Position numbers and translations under genes: made by a program. A stretch of DNA of 64,000 bases from positions 1-64,000 of the forward strand of contig NZ_JAFKRG010000006.1 of the NCBI RefSeq assembly GCF_019038415.1, given 5' to 3'. How positions within the stretch are numbered: the first letter of the stretch is position 1; each line of letters starts with the position of its first letter. The notes beneath the pieces are model-generated. The model ran no database searches, was not told where the DNA came from, and saw nothing but the letters and a program-made list of their open reading frames with translations. Positions 52,412-61,962 of the stretch are shown here, piece by piece. Source of the DNA: Synechococcus sp. CCY 9618. GTDB lineage: Bacteria; Cyanobacteriota; Cyanobacteriia; PCC-6307; Cyanobiaceae.

Positions 52412-55400
52412 CCTCCCTCCTCGCCATCGCCGGCAGGCCGGTGTCCCCCCAGGGCGTCATCCAGCGCCAGGATCCGCTGCAGCGGCGGACGTTCCACGAA
52501 CATGCCGGGCACCGCACCGGGGAGGGCCCGCTGGCCATCCTCCCCCGGAGTTCCACGCAGGAACACGTAGGCATACCCCCCCAGATGCCGCTCCGGCAGG
52601 TAACCGGGCAGCCGCCAGCCCAGGTAGCGGTGCAGGGCCACCAGGTAGAGGTGGGCCTGCAGGGGGTAGTGGCTGTCCGCCATCAGCGCCGCCATCGCAC
52701 CCCGGTGATAGTGGCGCGGACCGCAGGCGAGGGGCCGACCCTCCCCATCCCGCCGGCCCATCCAGTTGCTCTTCCAGTCGGCCACCCACCAGCGTTCCTC
52801 TCCATCGCCCCCTGGGGCGGTGAAGACCAGATCGATGGAGCCGGTGAGGAAGCCGCGGCTGGCCACCGGCAGGGACCCCACCGCTTCGGCGTAGGCGGCG
52901 CCGAAGGCCCCGCCGGGGTGATCGCGGAAGGCTGCCGCCAGCCCGCCGGCCCGGGCGAAGCCGAGGGTGAGGTCGAAGTTCATCTCGTTCAGCCGCCGTT
53001 CGGGCCCCAGATCGGCCACCCGCAGGCTGCCCAGTTCACCGCCGAAGGGACTCAGACGCATCTGCTCCAGGCCCTGCAGCAGGGGCTCGACGGGCCCCTC
53101 CGCCAGTCCGGCCCGGCGCCGTTCCCGCTCCACCACCTGCCGGTTCGCCTCGGCGTCGCAGGGCTGGCGGTAGTCGAGCTGCTCCAGCATGCGGTGCAGG
53201 CCATCGCCGGCCGTGGCCCCGCGGGCGAAGCCGGCCAGGGGGCCCTGCTCCGGCCACAGGTCAGCGTCGGCCCCGGTCAGCGGAGTTTCCCCCTCCGGAC
53301 TGGGATCGCTGGTGTCCCTGCCTTCATCCAGGGCCGCCGCCGACCCTGCGCCGGCGTGGGCGCGGGAGTGGGCGGTGCGGGTCCAGGCGGTGTAGCTGCT
53401 GCGGCCCCAGCTGGTGTCGAGGGAACGCCGGGGCACCGGTCCGCAGCGCAGCCCTTCGCCCCCATCGACCGCTCCTCCCGCGGCCCGGGGCTCGATCGGC
53501 GCCGGGCGGGGGTCCCACACAGCCAGGCCCAGCTCCCGCCGCTCGATCTCCGCCTCCAGCCGCTGGCGCCAGTCCCCATCACCGGTTGCGGCGACGGCGT
53601 CGTCGTCGGGATCGGGCAGGGGCTGATCCGGGAACAGCCAGGGGAAGAGCGGGCTGGCCTGCTGGCCCTTTGCGGGTCCCCAGGCGAGCACCAGCAGGTG
53701 CTGGGCCCGGGTGACGGCCACATAGGCCAGCCGTTCCCGCTCGGCCCGCTCCGCGTCCCGGTGCTGACGATGGGCCCGCCAGCCCTGGCCCCAGTGACTG
53801 CGCAGGTGCAGGTCGAGGTGGGCCTCTTCCCCCTGCTGCGGCTGCCAGCGGGCTCCCGCCTGCGTCCCCCGCCCCGGGGGGGTGCCACCCGCCTGCCAGA
53901 GGTAGGGGCAGATCACCACGGGAAATTCCAGTCCCTTGCTGCGGTGGACGGTGATCACGGTCACCGCCTCGTCCACCTTGTCGCTGTGGGCCTGATGGGA
54001 GTCCGGAATGGGCCCGGTGGCCCTGGTGCGGTCCAGCCGCAGGCGCCGCAGCCAGTCGGCGGCCGCCACCAGCCCGAGCCGTTCGCTGTGCAGCCGTTCC
54101 TGCAGCAGCTCCGCCACCTGCTGCAGATCCGCCAGCAGCCGACCGCCGGCACTGAGCCGGGCCAGGCCTTCACCATCCACCAGCCGGGAGAGCACCCCGA
54201 GCGGTCCCCGCTGGGGCAGCTCCTGGGCCAGGGCCTGGAGCTGCCCGGCCAGGTCGCTCCATTCCCCATCACCCGCGGCGGCGATCCGCCGGGCCGACCA
54301 GCCGAGCAGGGGGGAGGCGGCCAGCAGCCGCAGCCGGTTGGGATCGGCCGGATCGGCGAGGGCATCCAGCAGGCGCTGCAGGGCGGTGGCCGCCGGGCTG
54401 GCGAACACGTCGGCCTTGCTCACCAGACGGCTGGCGATGCCCCGCCGTTCCAGGGCGCGGCGCTGCTCCTCCGCCTGGCGGTGGTTGTGGACCAGCAGGG
54501 CGATCTGGCCGGCGGCCAGGGCCCGGGCCTCCCGGCCATCGCCCGGATCCAGGACGGGGGCCTGCTCCAGCAGCTCCTGGACGCCAGCGGCCACGAGGGC
54601 GGGCAGTCGCGCCTCCAGCTCCCCCTTGGCCGGAGGGGGCTCCCCCGCGACCCGCTCGCCCCCCAGCCAGAGCAGCCGCACCGGCGCCAGCCCATCGGGG
54701 CCGTGGCGACTGGCGCGGGCCTCCACCGCCGGCACCGGCAGGGCGGAGCGGGGCAGACCCGCCGGCGCCATCAGCCGGTTGAGGCTGCCGAGCAGGGCCA
54801 GGCTGGAGCGCCGGTTCTCCAGCAGGGCGTGGGCCCTGCCGGCCGCCAGACGGGCCCGGCGGTAGGTGTCGAGATCGCCGCCGCGGAAGCGGTAGATGGC
54901 CTGTTTCGGATCGCCCACCATCACCAGAAGATGGGCCCCGTCAGCGAAGGCCAGCCGCAGGATGCGCCACTGGACCGGGTCGGTGTCCTGGAATTCGTCG
55001 ATCAGGGCAGCCCGGTAGCGGTTGCCGACCGCCCGGAGCAGGGGGGTCGGGGCGGTGGCGTCCGCTCCGGGATCCAGCCCTTCGAGCAGCTGGGCGAAAC
55101 CGGCGCTGCCACTGCGGGCGCGGCGGCGGGCCACTTCGGCCCGGCCCCAGTGGCAGCCGTGCAGCAGCACCGCCTCCGCCGGCCCTTCCCGCACCCCGGC
55201 CACCGCTTCCATCAGTGCGGGGCAGGGCAGGGAGATCTCCCGCGCCGGCCCTTCCAGCTTCCGGGCCACCTGGCTGAAGGGATCGGGGTGGAAGTAGGTG
55301 CCCAGCTCCTTCTCGGCCCAGGTGGCGGTGTAGCTGCCCCCCGCCGGCTGGCCGGTGAGCCAGCCCTCGACGAGACCGCAGTGGTCCTTCCGGGGCCTGG

Positions 55401-56211
55401 CCGCGTAGGGCGTGGTGCTGCCGGCCCCGGCGGCGCGCCACTGGGCTGCGCTGGCCCGGAACGCCTGCTCCAGGGCGGCGCCTTCCGTGGCCCAGGCGTG
55501 CCGGAACCGCTCCCACGGGGCCTCCCACAGGACCTTCAGCTGCCCGACCAGGGGCCGCTCCAGATCCAGGCCCGCCGGCAGGGGGTCGAGGCTCAGGCCG
55601 GGGTCGCCATCGAGCTGCAGCAGCAGCCGCTCCAGATCCTCCAGGCCGGTGGCCTGGACCAGTCCCTCCACCAGGTGGGGCGGCAGGGCCAGCACCTGCT
55701 GCTGCCAGTAGTCGTGGGCCACCTGGCGCACCAGTTCCGTGGCGTCGGTCTCGAGGGTCAGGTCGGGGGGGCTGGCCGCCTCCATGGCCTGGCGCCGCAG
55801 GTTGCGCTGGCAGAAGCCATGGATGGTGGTGATGTCGGCGGCGTCGAGCTCCTCGAGGGCGAGCAGCAGCAGCCCCTGCATGGTGGCGCGGGCTTCGGCT
55901 GCCGCCGGCAGCTGCGCCAGCCACTGCTCCAGCACCGCATCGGGCGCCTGCCACTCGCCGCAGGTCTGGAGGCCGTTGAGGGCGTCCTGGACCCGCCGAC
56001 CGATGCGATCCCGCAGTTCCGCCGCCGCCGCGTTGGTGTAGGTGACCACCAGCAGCTGCCGCAGGCCCAGCCGCCGTTCGGTCAGAAGCCGCAGCACCAG
56101 ATGGGCCAGGGCGAAGGTCTTTCCCGTGCCGGCGCTGGCCTCCAGCAGCACGACCCCGTCGTCGAGGTCGAAGCTGTTGGGGTCGAAGGCCTCGGGGATC
56201 ACTGCGCTCAT
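52405..56211 (-). CDS. recB: exodeoxyribonuclease V, RecB subunit
   Basis: RecB is the 3'-5' helicase and nuclease. The 1268 residues begin with Walker A in LLEASAGTGKTFALAHLVLR (about residue 22-40), then DITTIHGFCQRNLRR, LIDEFQDTDPVQWRIL (Walker B), and VITVHRSKGLEFPVVICPYL. The nuclease domain near the C-terminus shows GFLTGSIDLVF and WWVADWKSNWMG, the D-x-K active site (DWKSN). Length is normal for RecB. It overlaps recC by four bases (ATGA) and recD by seven. Confidence 0.96.
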   Translation of the reverse strand: MSAVIPEAFDPNSFDLDDGVVLLEASAGTGKTFALAHLVLRLLTERRLGLRQLLVVTYTNAAAAELRDRIGRRVQDALNGLQTCGEWQAPDAVLEQWLAQLPAAAEARATMQGLLLLALEELDAADITTIHGFCQRNLRRQAMEAASPPDLTLETDATELVRQVAHDYWQQQVLALPPHLVEGLVQATGLEDLERLLLQLDGDPGLSLDPLPAGLDLERPLVGQLKVLWEAPWERFRHAWATEGAALEQAFRASAAQWRAAGAGSTTPYAARPRKDHCGLVEGWLTGQPAGGSYTATWAEKELGTYFHPDPFSQVARKLEGPAREISLPCPALMEAVAGVREGPAEAVLLHGCHWGRAEVARRRARSGSAGFAQLLEGLDPGADATAPTPLLRAVGNRYRAALIDEFQDTDPVQWRILRLAFADGAHLLVMVGDPKQAIYRFRGGDLDTYRRARLAAGRAHALLENRRSSLALLGSLNRLMAPAGLPRSALPVPAVEARASRHGPDGLAPVRLLWLGGERVAGEPPPAKGELEARLPALVAAGVQELLEQAPVLDPGDGREARALAAGQIALLVHNHRQAEEQRRALERRGIASRLVSKADVFASPAATALQRLLDALADPADPNRLRLLAASPLLGWSARRIAAAGDGEWSDLAGQLQALAQELPQRGPLGVLSRLVDGEGLARLSAGGRLLADLQQVAELLQERLHSERLGLVAAADWLRRLRLDRTRATGPIPDSHQAHSDKVDEAVTVITVHRSKGLEFPVVICPYLWQAGGTPPGRGTQAGARWQPQQGEEAHLDLHLRSHWGQGWRAHRQHRDAERAERERLAYVAVTRAQHLLVLAWGPAKGQQASPLFPWLFPDQPLPDPDDDAVAATGDGDWRQRLEAEIERRELGLAVWDPRPAPIEPRAAGGAVDGGEGLRCGPVPRRSLDTSWGRSSYTAWTRTAHSRAHAGAGSAAALDEGRDTSDPSPEGETPLTGADADLWPEQGPLAGFARGATAGDGLHRMLEQLDYRQPCDAEANRQVVERERRRAGLAEGPVEPLLQGLEQMRLSPFGGELGSLRVADLGPERRLNEMNFDLTLGFARAGGLAAAFRDHPGGAFGAAYAEAVGSLPVASRGFLTGSIDLVFTAPGGDGEERWWVADWKSNWMGRRDGEGRPLACGPRHYHRGAMAALMADSHYPLQAHLYLVALHRYLGWRLPGYLPERHLGGYAYVFLRGTPGEDGQRALPGAVPGMFVERPPLQRILALDDALGGHRPAGDGEEGGC

Positions 56212-59200
56212 GGTGCCGACTCCGCCGTCAGCAGCGGGGAGAACAATGTGACGGCCAGCTCCAGCAGCTCCGGGGTCAGCAGCTCGTCCGCCGGCAGGGC
56301 GGCACCGAAGCAGGCTTCCATCTCCTCCTGCTCGCGCTCACCGCGGCTGAAGCCCGAACCCTCCCAGATGCCGGCGGCCTTCCCAAACCCCTCGCCCGCC
56401 TGCTTGGCTTCCGCCACCACGTGACTCCAGCCCGTCTCGGGGGGGACGGGCCAGCCCCGGGCCCGCCAGGCCTCCTGCAGGGCCGCCAGCCGTTCGAGTT
56501 CCCCGCGGGCTTCCGCGGCGTCCGGGGGGGTGAGGCTCAGGACCGGAGCGAAGACATCGGCCTTGCGGGCGACCAGCACGCCCCGGCGGGGGCCAGCCGC
56601 GGGGGGCTCGGTGGCGGCGGCGGCGAGCAGGAGCTGGAGCCACAGCTCCAGCCGGTGGTTCACCCTGGGCAGGGCGGTGTGGACCAGCACGACCGTGTCG
56701 CCGCGCCAGGGGATCGTGGCCTGCCAGGGCCCCCATCGGTGGCTGACCCGCCGCGGCGGTCCCAGGGCCTCCAGGGTGGTCTGGAGACTCGACCAGCGCT
56801 GCTGCAGGGCCGCCGCTTCGATGGCCCCCGCCGCCAGGGGCGGCAACAGGCCCTGGCCACGGCTGTCCTCCAGCCAGTCGGCCGCGGTGGCGAAGGTCCG
56901 GGCCTGCGGGTCGGTGTCGCTGCGCAGCAGCACTGCCCTCAGCAGGCCCGACCGCTCCCGTTCTCCCAGGGCGAGGGCCTCGAGGTCGTCGATCCGCCGC
57001 TCCCATTCCCAGGGCCGCAGGCCAAGGGACCGCAGCCAGTGCTTCTGGGGAGCCACCAGCCAGTCGCGCAGGTCGCTGTAGGCATCCTCCTGGGGGGAGG
57101 CGGGGGGCGTCGGGGGGGCCGCCCTGTCCAGCAGACCGGTGGGTGGTGCCGGCGCATCAGCCGCCAGGCGCCGCACCGCCTCCAGCAGGCGTCGGTCGCA
57201 GCTGGGGGCCTCCCGACCGTCCCGGGGCAGGAACTGGAGTCGGTCCAGGGGGTTGGCGGGGTGCTCCACCAGCAGGGGCTCCCAGACGCCCCTGCCCAGC
57301 TGGGCGGCCAGCCACTGGAGCCACTGGCCCACCGGGGCGGATGGGGGAAGGGCGGCGCCGGTGCGGTCGTCGCGGCAGCTCCAGGTGACCAGCAGGTGAT
57401 CCCGGGCGGAGAGCAGGGCCTCCATCAGCACGTAGCGGTCCTGGTCGGCGGGATGGGGATCGCCGAGCTGCCGCTGGCCCTCCATCAGGTGGAAGGCGGG
57501 GCGATCGCCCGGGCGGGGAAAGTGGCCCGCCTCCAGGCCCATCAGCACGATCACCCGGTAGGGGATGGCCCGCATCGGCTCGAGGGCGCTGATCGTGAGG
57601 GCGCCGCTGCGGTGGCCGAAGCGGCCGCTCTCGGCCCCCAGGGCCTCCCGCAGCACTGCCGCCACCACCGGGGCCTCCAGCGACAGCGGACACGCTGCAG
57701 CGGCGGTTCGCCAGGTGTCGATGGCCGCCAGAAGATCGGGCAGTTCGGCGGCAGCTTCGCCCCCCTCACCGAACAGGTCGGCGATCAGATGCCGCAGCCG
57801 CCCGTCCCACAGCGCGACATCGCCGCCACGGCGGAGTTCGCCGAGCCAGTGGCGCAGCCGGCCGAGCAGATGCAGCCAGCGGCCCGTGAGTTCCAGGGGC
57901 ACCCCGCCATCCCAGGGGGCGGTGCCCCCCGGCGCCAGCCCTGGGGTGGCGGGCAGCACCAGGCCGAGCAGCAGGCGGTCGATCGCCCAGCCCAGGCTGT
58001 GGCAGGCCGCGTCCGGAGCCTGCCCTTCGTCCCCACCGCCGCTGCCGGTGGCAGGTCTGTCGCTGGCATCGAGGCCCCAGCGGAAACCCGCCTCCTGCAG
58101 GGCCTCCACCAGCCGGGCCGACTCCCGGTCCTCCAGGCCGAAATGGCTGAGCAGGGGCCGGCAGCCCAGCAGCTTCTCCAGGCCGGAGGCGGTGATCCGG
58201 GCCCCGGCCAGCTCCAGCAGGATCAGCAGGGTGCTGCCCAGCCCCGCCCCGTCCTGCTGGCTGCGGTCGGTCAGGCGCCAGGGCAGGTCCACCCCCGTGG
58301 CCTCCCTGTCGCCGAACACGCTGGCCACCAGGGGGGCGAACCCGTCGATGTCGGGGGTCATCACCAGGATGTCGCGGGGTTCGAGGCTGGGGTCGGCCGC
58401 CAGGAGCTGCAGCAGCCGGTCGCGCACGATCTGCACCTGGCGCAGCCGGCCGGGACAGGCATGGAACTCCAGCGAGCGGTCATCCGGATCCAGGGCCAGG
58501 CCAGCACCGCGATCGGTGGCCCCGGCGTCGACGAGCTGCTCCTGCAGCTGGGCCAGGAGGGGGGCCGGCCGCGGCGGGTCCGAAGGGCGACGATCGGCCC
58601 GACGGGTGCTCGTGGCGGGGGCGAAGAAGAGGTCCATCTCCTGCTCCTGGCCCAGCTGGGCCTCACCGGTGCCCTCCAGCAACTGCTGGAATTCCCCCCC
58701 CAGCCGGCCGAAACGGGCCTCCAGGCCAGGGGCCTCCAGCAGCCAGGCGGCGTCGAGGGGCTGGCGCAGGGCCAGGGAGTCGCTGAGCTGGCGCCGGCGT
58801 TCGCCGCAGCGGCGCCAGAGGTCGCGGCAGGGGGTGAGCAGGTAGAGATCCACGCTGCGATGACGGCTCAGGGCCTGGAGCAGCTGCACCTGGATCGGAG
58901 CCATGCTGCTCAGCCCGAACAGGCGCAGGGGCGAACCCTGGGCTTCGGTGGTCAGCTCGCCGCGGCGCAGCCGGCCGATCAGCTCCTGCACCCGCCGACC
59001 GAAGGGATCGCTGCCCAGCTTCCGCCTCAGGCCGCGGTAGAGCAGGGGCTGCCAGCGCTGAGCCTCCGGCAGGATCCGGCCGGCCGCGTCGATCCCGTCG
59101 CCCCGCTCCCACGCCTGCAGCAGCTCCGGCCGGTAGAGGGCGTAGTCGTCGAAGGCATCGGCGATGGCACGGCCCAGCTGCCAGTGGCCCAGGTCGAGCC

Positions 59201-59591
59201 GTGGCCCAGCGCCCCTTTCTGCGAGCCAGTGGCGCAATGGACCCCCCTCGGGCTCCGCGGCGACCGTCGGCAGCAGGCCGAGCAGGGGCCAGACCAGCCG
59301 GTCGGCCCGCCAGGGATCGGGGAGGGGCGCCCCGGCGGTGGGGCCGCCGGTGTCCTGCTCCAGCAGCTGGTCGACCAGCTGGCGCAGATGGCCGCCGGGG
59401 AAGGGAAAGCGCAGGTTGGCGGCGATGCCGCCCAGGTGCACCGCCAACCGTTCCCCGAGCCAGCGGCTGGTGGGCCAGGTGTTGACCACCACCTGCACCT
59501 GTTCGAAGGGATCGGGGGGCTGCAGGCGCAACTGGGTGGCGAGCACCTGGACCAGCAGCTCGGCCCGGTTGCTGCGAAAGATCGTCAGCAA
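56208..59591 (-). CDS. recC: exodeoxyribonuclease V, RecC subunit
   Basis: RecC recognises Chi-like sites and holds the complex together. The start MLTIFRSNRAELLVQVLATQL is typical of RecC; later WPTSRWLGERLAVHLGGIAAN and FGLSSMAPIQVQLLQALSRH also match. The active-site residues of a helicase are degenerate, as expected. The start is TTG at 59591. With recB and recD overlapping, the three form one translation-linked operon, ten bases downstream of the phosphatase gene. Confidence 0.94.
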   Translation of the reverse strand: MLTIFRSNRAELLVQVLATQLRLQPPDPFEQVQVVVNTWPTSRWLGERLAVHLGGIAANLRFPFPGGHLRQLVDQLLEQDTGGPTAGAPLPDPWRADRLVWPLLGLLPTVAAEPEGGPLRHWLAERGAGPRLDLGHWQLGRAIADAFDDYALYRPELLQAWERGDGIDAAGRILPEAQRWQPLLYRGLRRKLGSDPFGRRVQELIGRLRRGELTTEAQGSPLRLFGLSSMAPIQVQLLQALSRHRSVDLYLLTPCRDLWRRCGERRRQLSDSLALRQPLDAAWLLEAPGLEARFGRLGGEFQQLLEGTGEAQLGQEQEMDLFFAPATSTRRADRRPSDPPRPAPLLAQLQEQLVDAGATDRGAGLALDPDDRSLEFHACPGRLRQVQIVRDRLLQLLAADPSLEPRDILVMTPDIDGFAPLVASVFGDREATGVDLPWRLTDRSQQDGAGLGSTLLILLELAGARITASGLEKLLGCRPLLSHFGLEDRESARLVEALQEAGFRWGLDASDRPATGSGGGDEGQAPDAACHSLGWAIDRLLLGLVLPATPGLAPGGTAPWDGGVPLELTGRWLHLLGRLRHWLGELRRGGDVALWDGRLRHLIADLFGEGGEAAAELPDLLAAIDTWRTAAAACPLSLEAPVVAAVLREALGAESGRFGHRSGALTISALEPMRAIPYRVIVLMGLEAGHFPRPGDRPAFHLMEGQRQLGDPHPADQDRYVLMEALLSARDHLLVTWSCRDDRTGAALPPSAPVGQWLQWLAAQLGRGVWEPLLVEHPANPLDRLQFLPRDGREAPSCDRRLLEAVRRLAADAPAPPTGLLDRAAPPTPPASPQEDAYSDLRDWLVAPQKHWLRSLGLRPWEWERRIDDLEALALGERERSGLLRAVLLRSDTDPQARTFATAADWLEDSRGQGLLPPLAAGAIEAAALQQRWSSLQTTLEALGPPRRVSHRWGPWQATIPWRGDTVVLVHTALPRVNHRLELWLQLLLAAAATEPPAAGPRRGVLVARKADVFAPVLSLTPPDAAEARGELERLAALQEAWRARGWPVPPETGWSHVVAEAKQAGEGFGKAAGIWEGSGFSRGEREQEEMEACFGAALPADELLTPELLELAVTLFSPLLTAESAP

Positions 59592-59601
59592 GGGGGCCTG
59601 C

Positions 59602-60273
59602 TCAGAGGACGCAGCTCAGGGCGGAGGGGGAGGTCAGGGCCGCCATCGGGCCAACGAGGCTGGGCAGGCCGCTGACGCGACGGGTCTGGCGGGTTTCGGG
59701 GCAGTAGGCGGTGAGCTTGCCGCCGTAGCAGGCCCCTGTGTCGAGAAGGACGATCGAGCCGACCCGCCGCAGGCCGGGTCCGGGGGTGTGGCCGACGATG
59801 ACCTCGCCGAACCGGTCGTCGTAGGCCTGCCAGAAGGCGAGGCGGATGTTGAGATCGGGTTGCCAGGTGCGGGGATCGAAGCCGGCATGGGTGGCCACCC
59901 AGCCCCGGCCCCAGTAGGCCAGGGGCAGCCGGTCGAGCCGGTCGCGCCACAGCCGGCAGCGGGCTGCTCCCAGCTGGCGGTAGGTGTCGCTGCCGTTGAG
60001 GGCGGGGTGGCAGGGCGAGGTGCCGGCGTCGAGGTGTGCCACCAGATCCCGTTCGTGGTTCCCCTTCAGCCAGACCGCACGTCCACGGCGCACCAGATCC
60101 CAGACCATCTCCATGGCGGTCTCGATGCGGGAGCCGCGGTTGATGACATCGCCGCAGAACACGAGTCGGTCGTCGGACGGCAGCAGCGCCAGCAGCTGCT
60201 GGAGAGCCTCGGCGCATCCATGGACATCCCCGATGACCCAGTGGTGGGGGGAATGCCGGTCTGGGAACGTCAT
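59602..60273 (-). CDS. Ser/Thr-type metallophosphatase (ApaH/PrpA-like)
   Basis: The 223-residue protein has the calcineurin-like motifs: HHWVIGDVHGCAEALQQLL (GDVHG), RLVFCGDVINRGSRIETAME (GDxxNRG), WLKGNHERDLVA (GNHE) and VGHTPGPGLRRVGS (GHT). It hydrolyses phosphoesters such as diadenosine tetraphosphate or phosphoproteins; which one cannot be told. A normal GDVVDRG reads GDVINRG here. The ATG at 60273 was chosen; the longer frame upstream is unlikely. Confidence 0.88.
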   Translation of the reverse strand: MTFPDRHSPHHWVIGDVHGCAEALQQLLALLPSDDRLVFCGDVINRGSRIETAMEMVWDLVRRGRAVWLKGNHERDLVAHLDAGTSPCHPALNGSDTYRQLGAARCRLWRDRLDRLPLAYWGRGWVATHAGFDPRTWQPDLNIRLAFWQAYDDRFGEVIVGHTPGPGLRRVGSIVLLDTGACYGGKLTAYCPETRQTRRVSGLPSLVGPMAALTSPSALSCVL

Positions 60274-60388
60274 CAAAAGAGATGCTTCCTCCACAGTCTT
60301 GCCCTTGGGCTGCGCTTCTGTCACCCCCCGGCGGCGATTCAGGCCTCCCCCCGACGCTGATACCGTGCGCCCACGGACGGAGCGGGCC

Positions 60389-60733
60389 ATGGACCTGAAG
60401 AATCTGCCGGTCACCCAGCGCGTCAATGCCCTGGTGAAGGCCCTCGACGGGGCCAAGCGAACCAACGAGGCCCTGGCCCGCTGCACCGATGGCGAGGCCA
60501 TGCTCGACGTGCTGCTCGACGCGTCCAGCAAACTGGGCCTGGGTCTGACCCGATGGGAGCTGGAGAACACCCCGCCGATCCGCGACTGGATCTGGTGGAA
60601 GAACAAGGAGGCGCCCCTCACCATCGGCGACAGCAAGCCCCGCTACCAGCAGGACGGTGGCCAGGGGAAGCCGAGCCCGACGGGCTCCGGGGAGGGGGAA
60701 CCGCCCAGGCGCCGTTTTCTGGGCCTGTTCTGA
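60389..60733 (+). CDS. Nif11-like small protein, 114 aa
   Basis: A helical N-terminal half (VNALVKALDGAKRTNEALAR, then MLDVLLDASSKLGLGLTRWE) matches the pattern of Nif11 domains, leader regions found in RiPP precursors and some nitrogen-related proteins: helix, d-x-L, then a Gly-hydrophobic-T-x-x-E helix cap. A motif TPPIRDWIWWKNKEAPLTIG follows, then a polar tail ending PRRRFLGLF. No double-Gly cleavage site or Cys-rich core is visible, so it may be a regulatory relative rather than a peptide precursor. Its stop meets the convergent ycf54 stop with no gap. Confidence 0.5.
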   Translation: MDLKNLPVTQRVNALVKALDGAKRTNEALARCTDGEAMLDVLLDASSKLGLGLTRWELENTPPIRDWIWWKNKEAPLTIGDSKPRYQQDGGQGKPSPTGSGEGEPPRRRFLGLF

Positions 60734-61054
60734 TCAGTCCAGGGTGGCCAGAGGCTCGGGAATCGCGACGCTCGGGGCCTCGAAGCTGCCCAGGGCCACG
60801 AATTCCAGCCGCAGCTTCATGAAGGTGATGAACTTCTCGTCGGTGGAGACCACCGCTCCCGCGGGCCGCGGCACAGAGGCCGCCGTGGCAGCCAGCTCAG
60901 GGGCCTCCAGGAAGGCGGGACGTTCCAGCAGCCAGAAATCGATGGCCTTGTCCTTTTCGGCGTAGTTGCGCACCCGCTCGCGCAGCACCTCGGCGAGGGG
61001 TTCCTCCTCGATCAGGAAGGTGCGGCTGGCGGCGACGAAGTGGTAGCGGGTCAT
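60734..61054 (-). CDS. ycf54: Ycf54 family protein, Mg-protoporphyrin IX monomethyl ester cyclase partner
   Basis: Ycf54 helps the oxidative cyclase form ring E of chlorophyll. The protein (106 aa) matches the family: FLIEEEPLAEVLRERVRNYA, EKDKAIDFWLLERPAFLEAP and STDEKFITFMKLRLEFVALG, then FEAPS. It is only found in oxygenic phototrophs, supporting a cyanobacterial source. pdxJ is 13 bases upstream in the same direction. Confidence 0.93.
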   Translation of the reverse strand: MTRYHFVAASRTFLIEEEPLAEVLRERVRNYAEKDKAIDFWLLERPAFLEAPELAATAASVPRPAGAVVSTDEKFITFMKLRLEFVALGSFEAPSVAIPEPLATLD

Positions 61055-61067
61055 GGCGGGAGGGGCC

Positions 61068-61817
61068 TCAGGGCTGGCGGTCGCCGAACAGCGGGTCGCG
61101 GCGGGGATTCTGCACCAGCGCCCGCATCTGCCGCACCGCCTCCTCCAGCCCCACGGCCAGGGCGCGGGCCACGATCGTGTGGCCGATGTTCAGCTCCTCC
61201 ATCCCCTCGATGGCGGCGATCGGTTCGACGTTGTGATACGTGAGCCCGTGGCCCGCATTCACCCGCAGGCCCATGGCCCGGGCGTTGGTCGTGGCTTCGG
61301 TGATCCGGGCCAGCTGCAGGGGCTGGTCCTCCCAGGCGGCTTCGGCGTAGGCGCCGGTGTGCAGCTCCACCCAGCGGGCCCCGCAGGTGCGGCAGGCCTC
61401 CAGCTGGCGACCGTCGGGATCGACGAACAGGCTCACCCCGATCCCGGCCCCCTCCAGCCGGCCTACCAGGGTTCGGATGCCCTCCCCCTGACCGGCCACG
61501 TCCAGCCCCCCCTCGGTGGTCACCTCCTCGCGCCGTTCCGGCACCAGGGTGACCATGTCGGGACGGATCCGCAGGGCGATCGCCTCCATCTCCGCCGTGG
61601 CGGCCATCTCCAGGTTGAGTCGGGTGCGCAGGGTGGCCCGCAGCAGTTCCACGTCCCGGTCCTGGATGTGGCGGCGGTCCTCGCGCAGGTGGACGGTGAT
61701 GCCGTCGGCGCCGCCCAGCTCGGCCAGCAGGGCGAAGCGCACGGGGTCCGGTTCCACGGTGCGGCGGGCCTGGCGCACGTTGGCGATGTGATCGATGTTG
61801 ACCCCGAGGCTGGCCAT
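61068..61817 (-). CDS. pdxJ: pyridoxine 5'-phosphate synthase
   Basis: PdxJ condenses 1-deoxyxylulose 5-phosphate with aminoacetone 3-phosphate. The start [19 protein letters not shown] is canonical (61817); further markers are [44 protein letters not shown] and [14 protein letters not shown]. Length 249 residues is normal. Its presence with a DXP-dependent PdxJ means the organism has the E. coli-type vitamin B6 route, at least for this step. Confidence 0.96.
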   Translation of the reverse strand: MASLGVNIDHIANVRQARRTVEPDPVRFALLAELGGADGITVHLREDRRHIQDRDVELLRATLRTRLNLEMAATAEMEAIALRIRPDMVTLVPERREEVTTEGGLDVAGQGEGIRTLVGRLEGAGIGVSLFVDPDGRQLEACRTCGARWVELHTGAYAEAAWEDQPLQLARITEATTNARAMGLRVNAGHGLTYHNVEPIAAIEGMEELNIGHTIVARALAVGLEEAVRQMRALVQNPRRDPLFGDRQP

Positions 61818-61871
61818 GGGCGCGAAGACGGCTGGAACGATCCTGCCGAACCGCACCGGCCGTCGGGAGCG

Positions 61872-61908
61872 GGGCGGCGGCCGCAGGGGTAACTGCCCGC
61901 CGCCGCCC
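61872..61908. repeat. two-tier GC hairpin between divergent pdxJ and plsC
   Basis: GGGCGGCGG at 61872-61880 pairs with CCGCCGCCC at 61900-61908, and the loop itself holds GCAG (61883-61886) paired with CTGC (61893-61896). Because the flanking genes diverge, it lies in a 5' leader rather than after a gene. It lacks a T-tract on either side. Confidence 0.55.
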
Positions 61909-61962
61909 GAAAGGCAGGGATCCCGCCCCTAGCTTCAAGGTCCACGTCCTGCCGGTTCTTGA

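Noticed and set aside
52024-56424. Open frame of 1466 codons on the plus strand opposite recD and recB
   Set aside because: It reads Gly/Gln/Pro-rich low-complexity residues without motifs and lies antisense to clear RecB; long shadow frames are common in GC-rich DNA.
56421-59675. Open frame of 1084 codons on the plus strand opposite recC
   Set aside because: Same reason: Gly/Gln-rich composition, no domain, antisense to RecC.
35465-60733. Treating the NHLM-type secretion gene and the Nif11-like gene as one RiPP cluster
   Set aside because: They are about 24 kb apart with many unrelated genes between them and no modification enzyme next to the Nif11-like gene.
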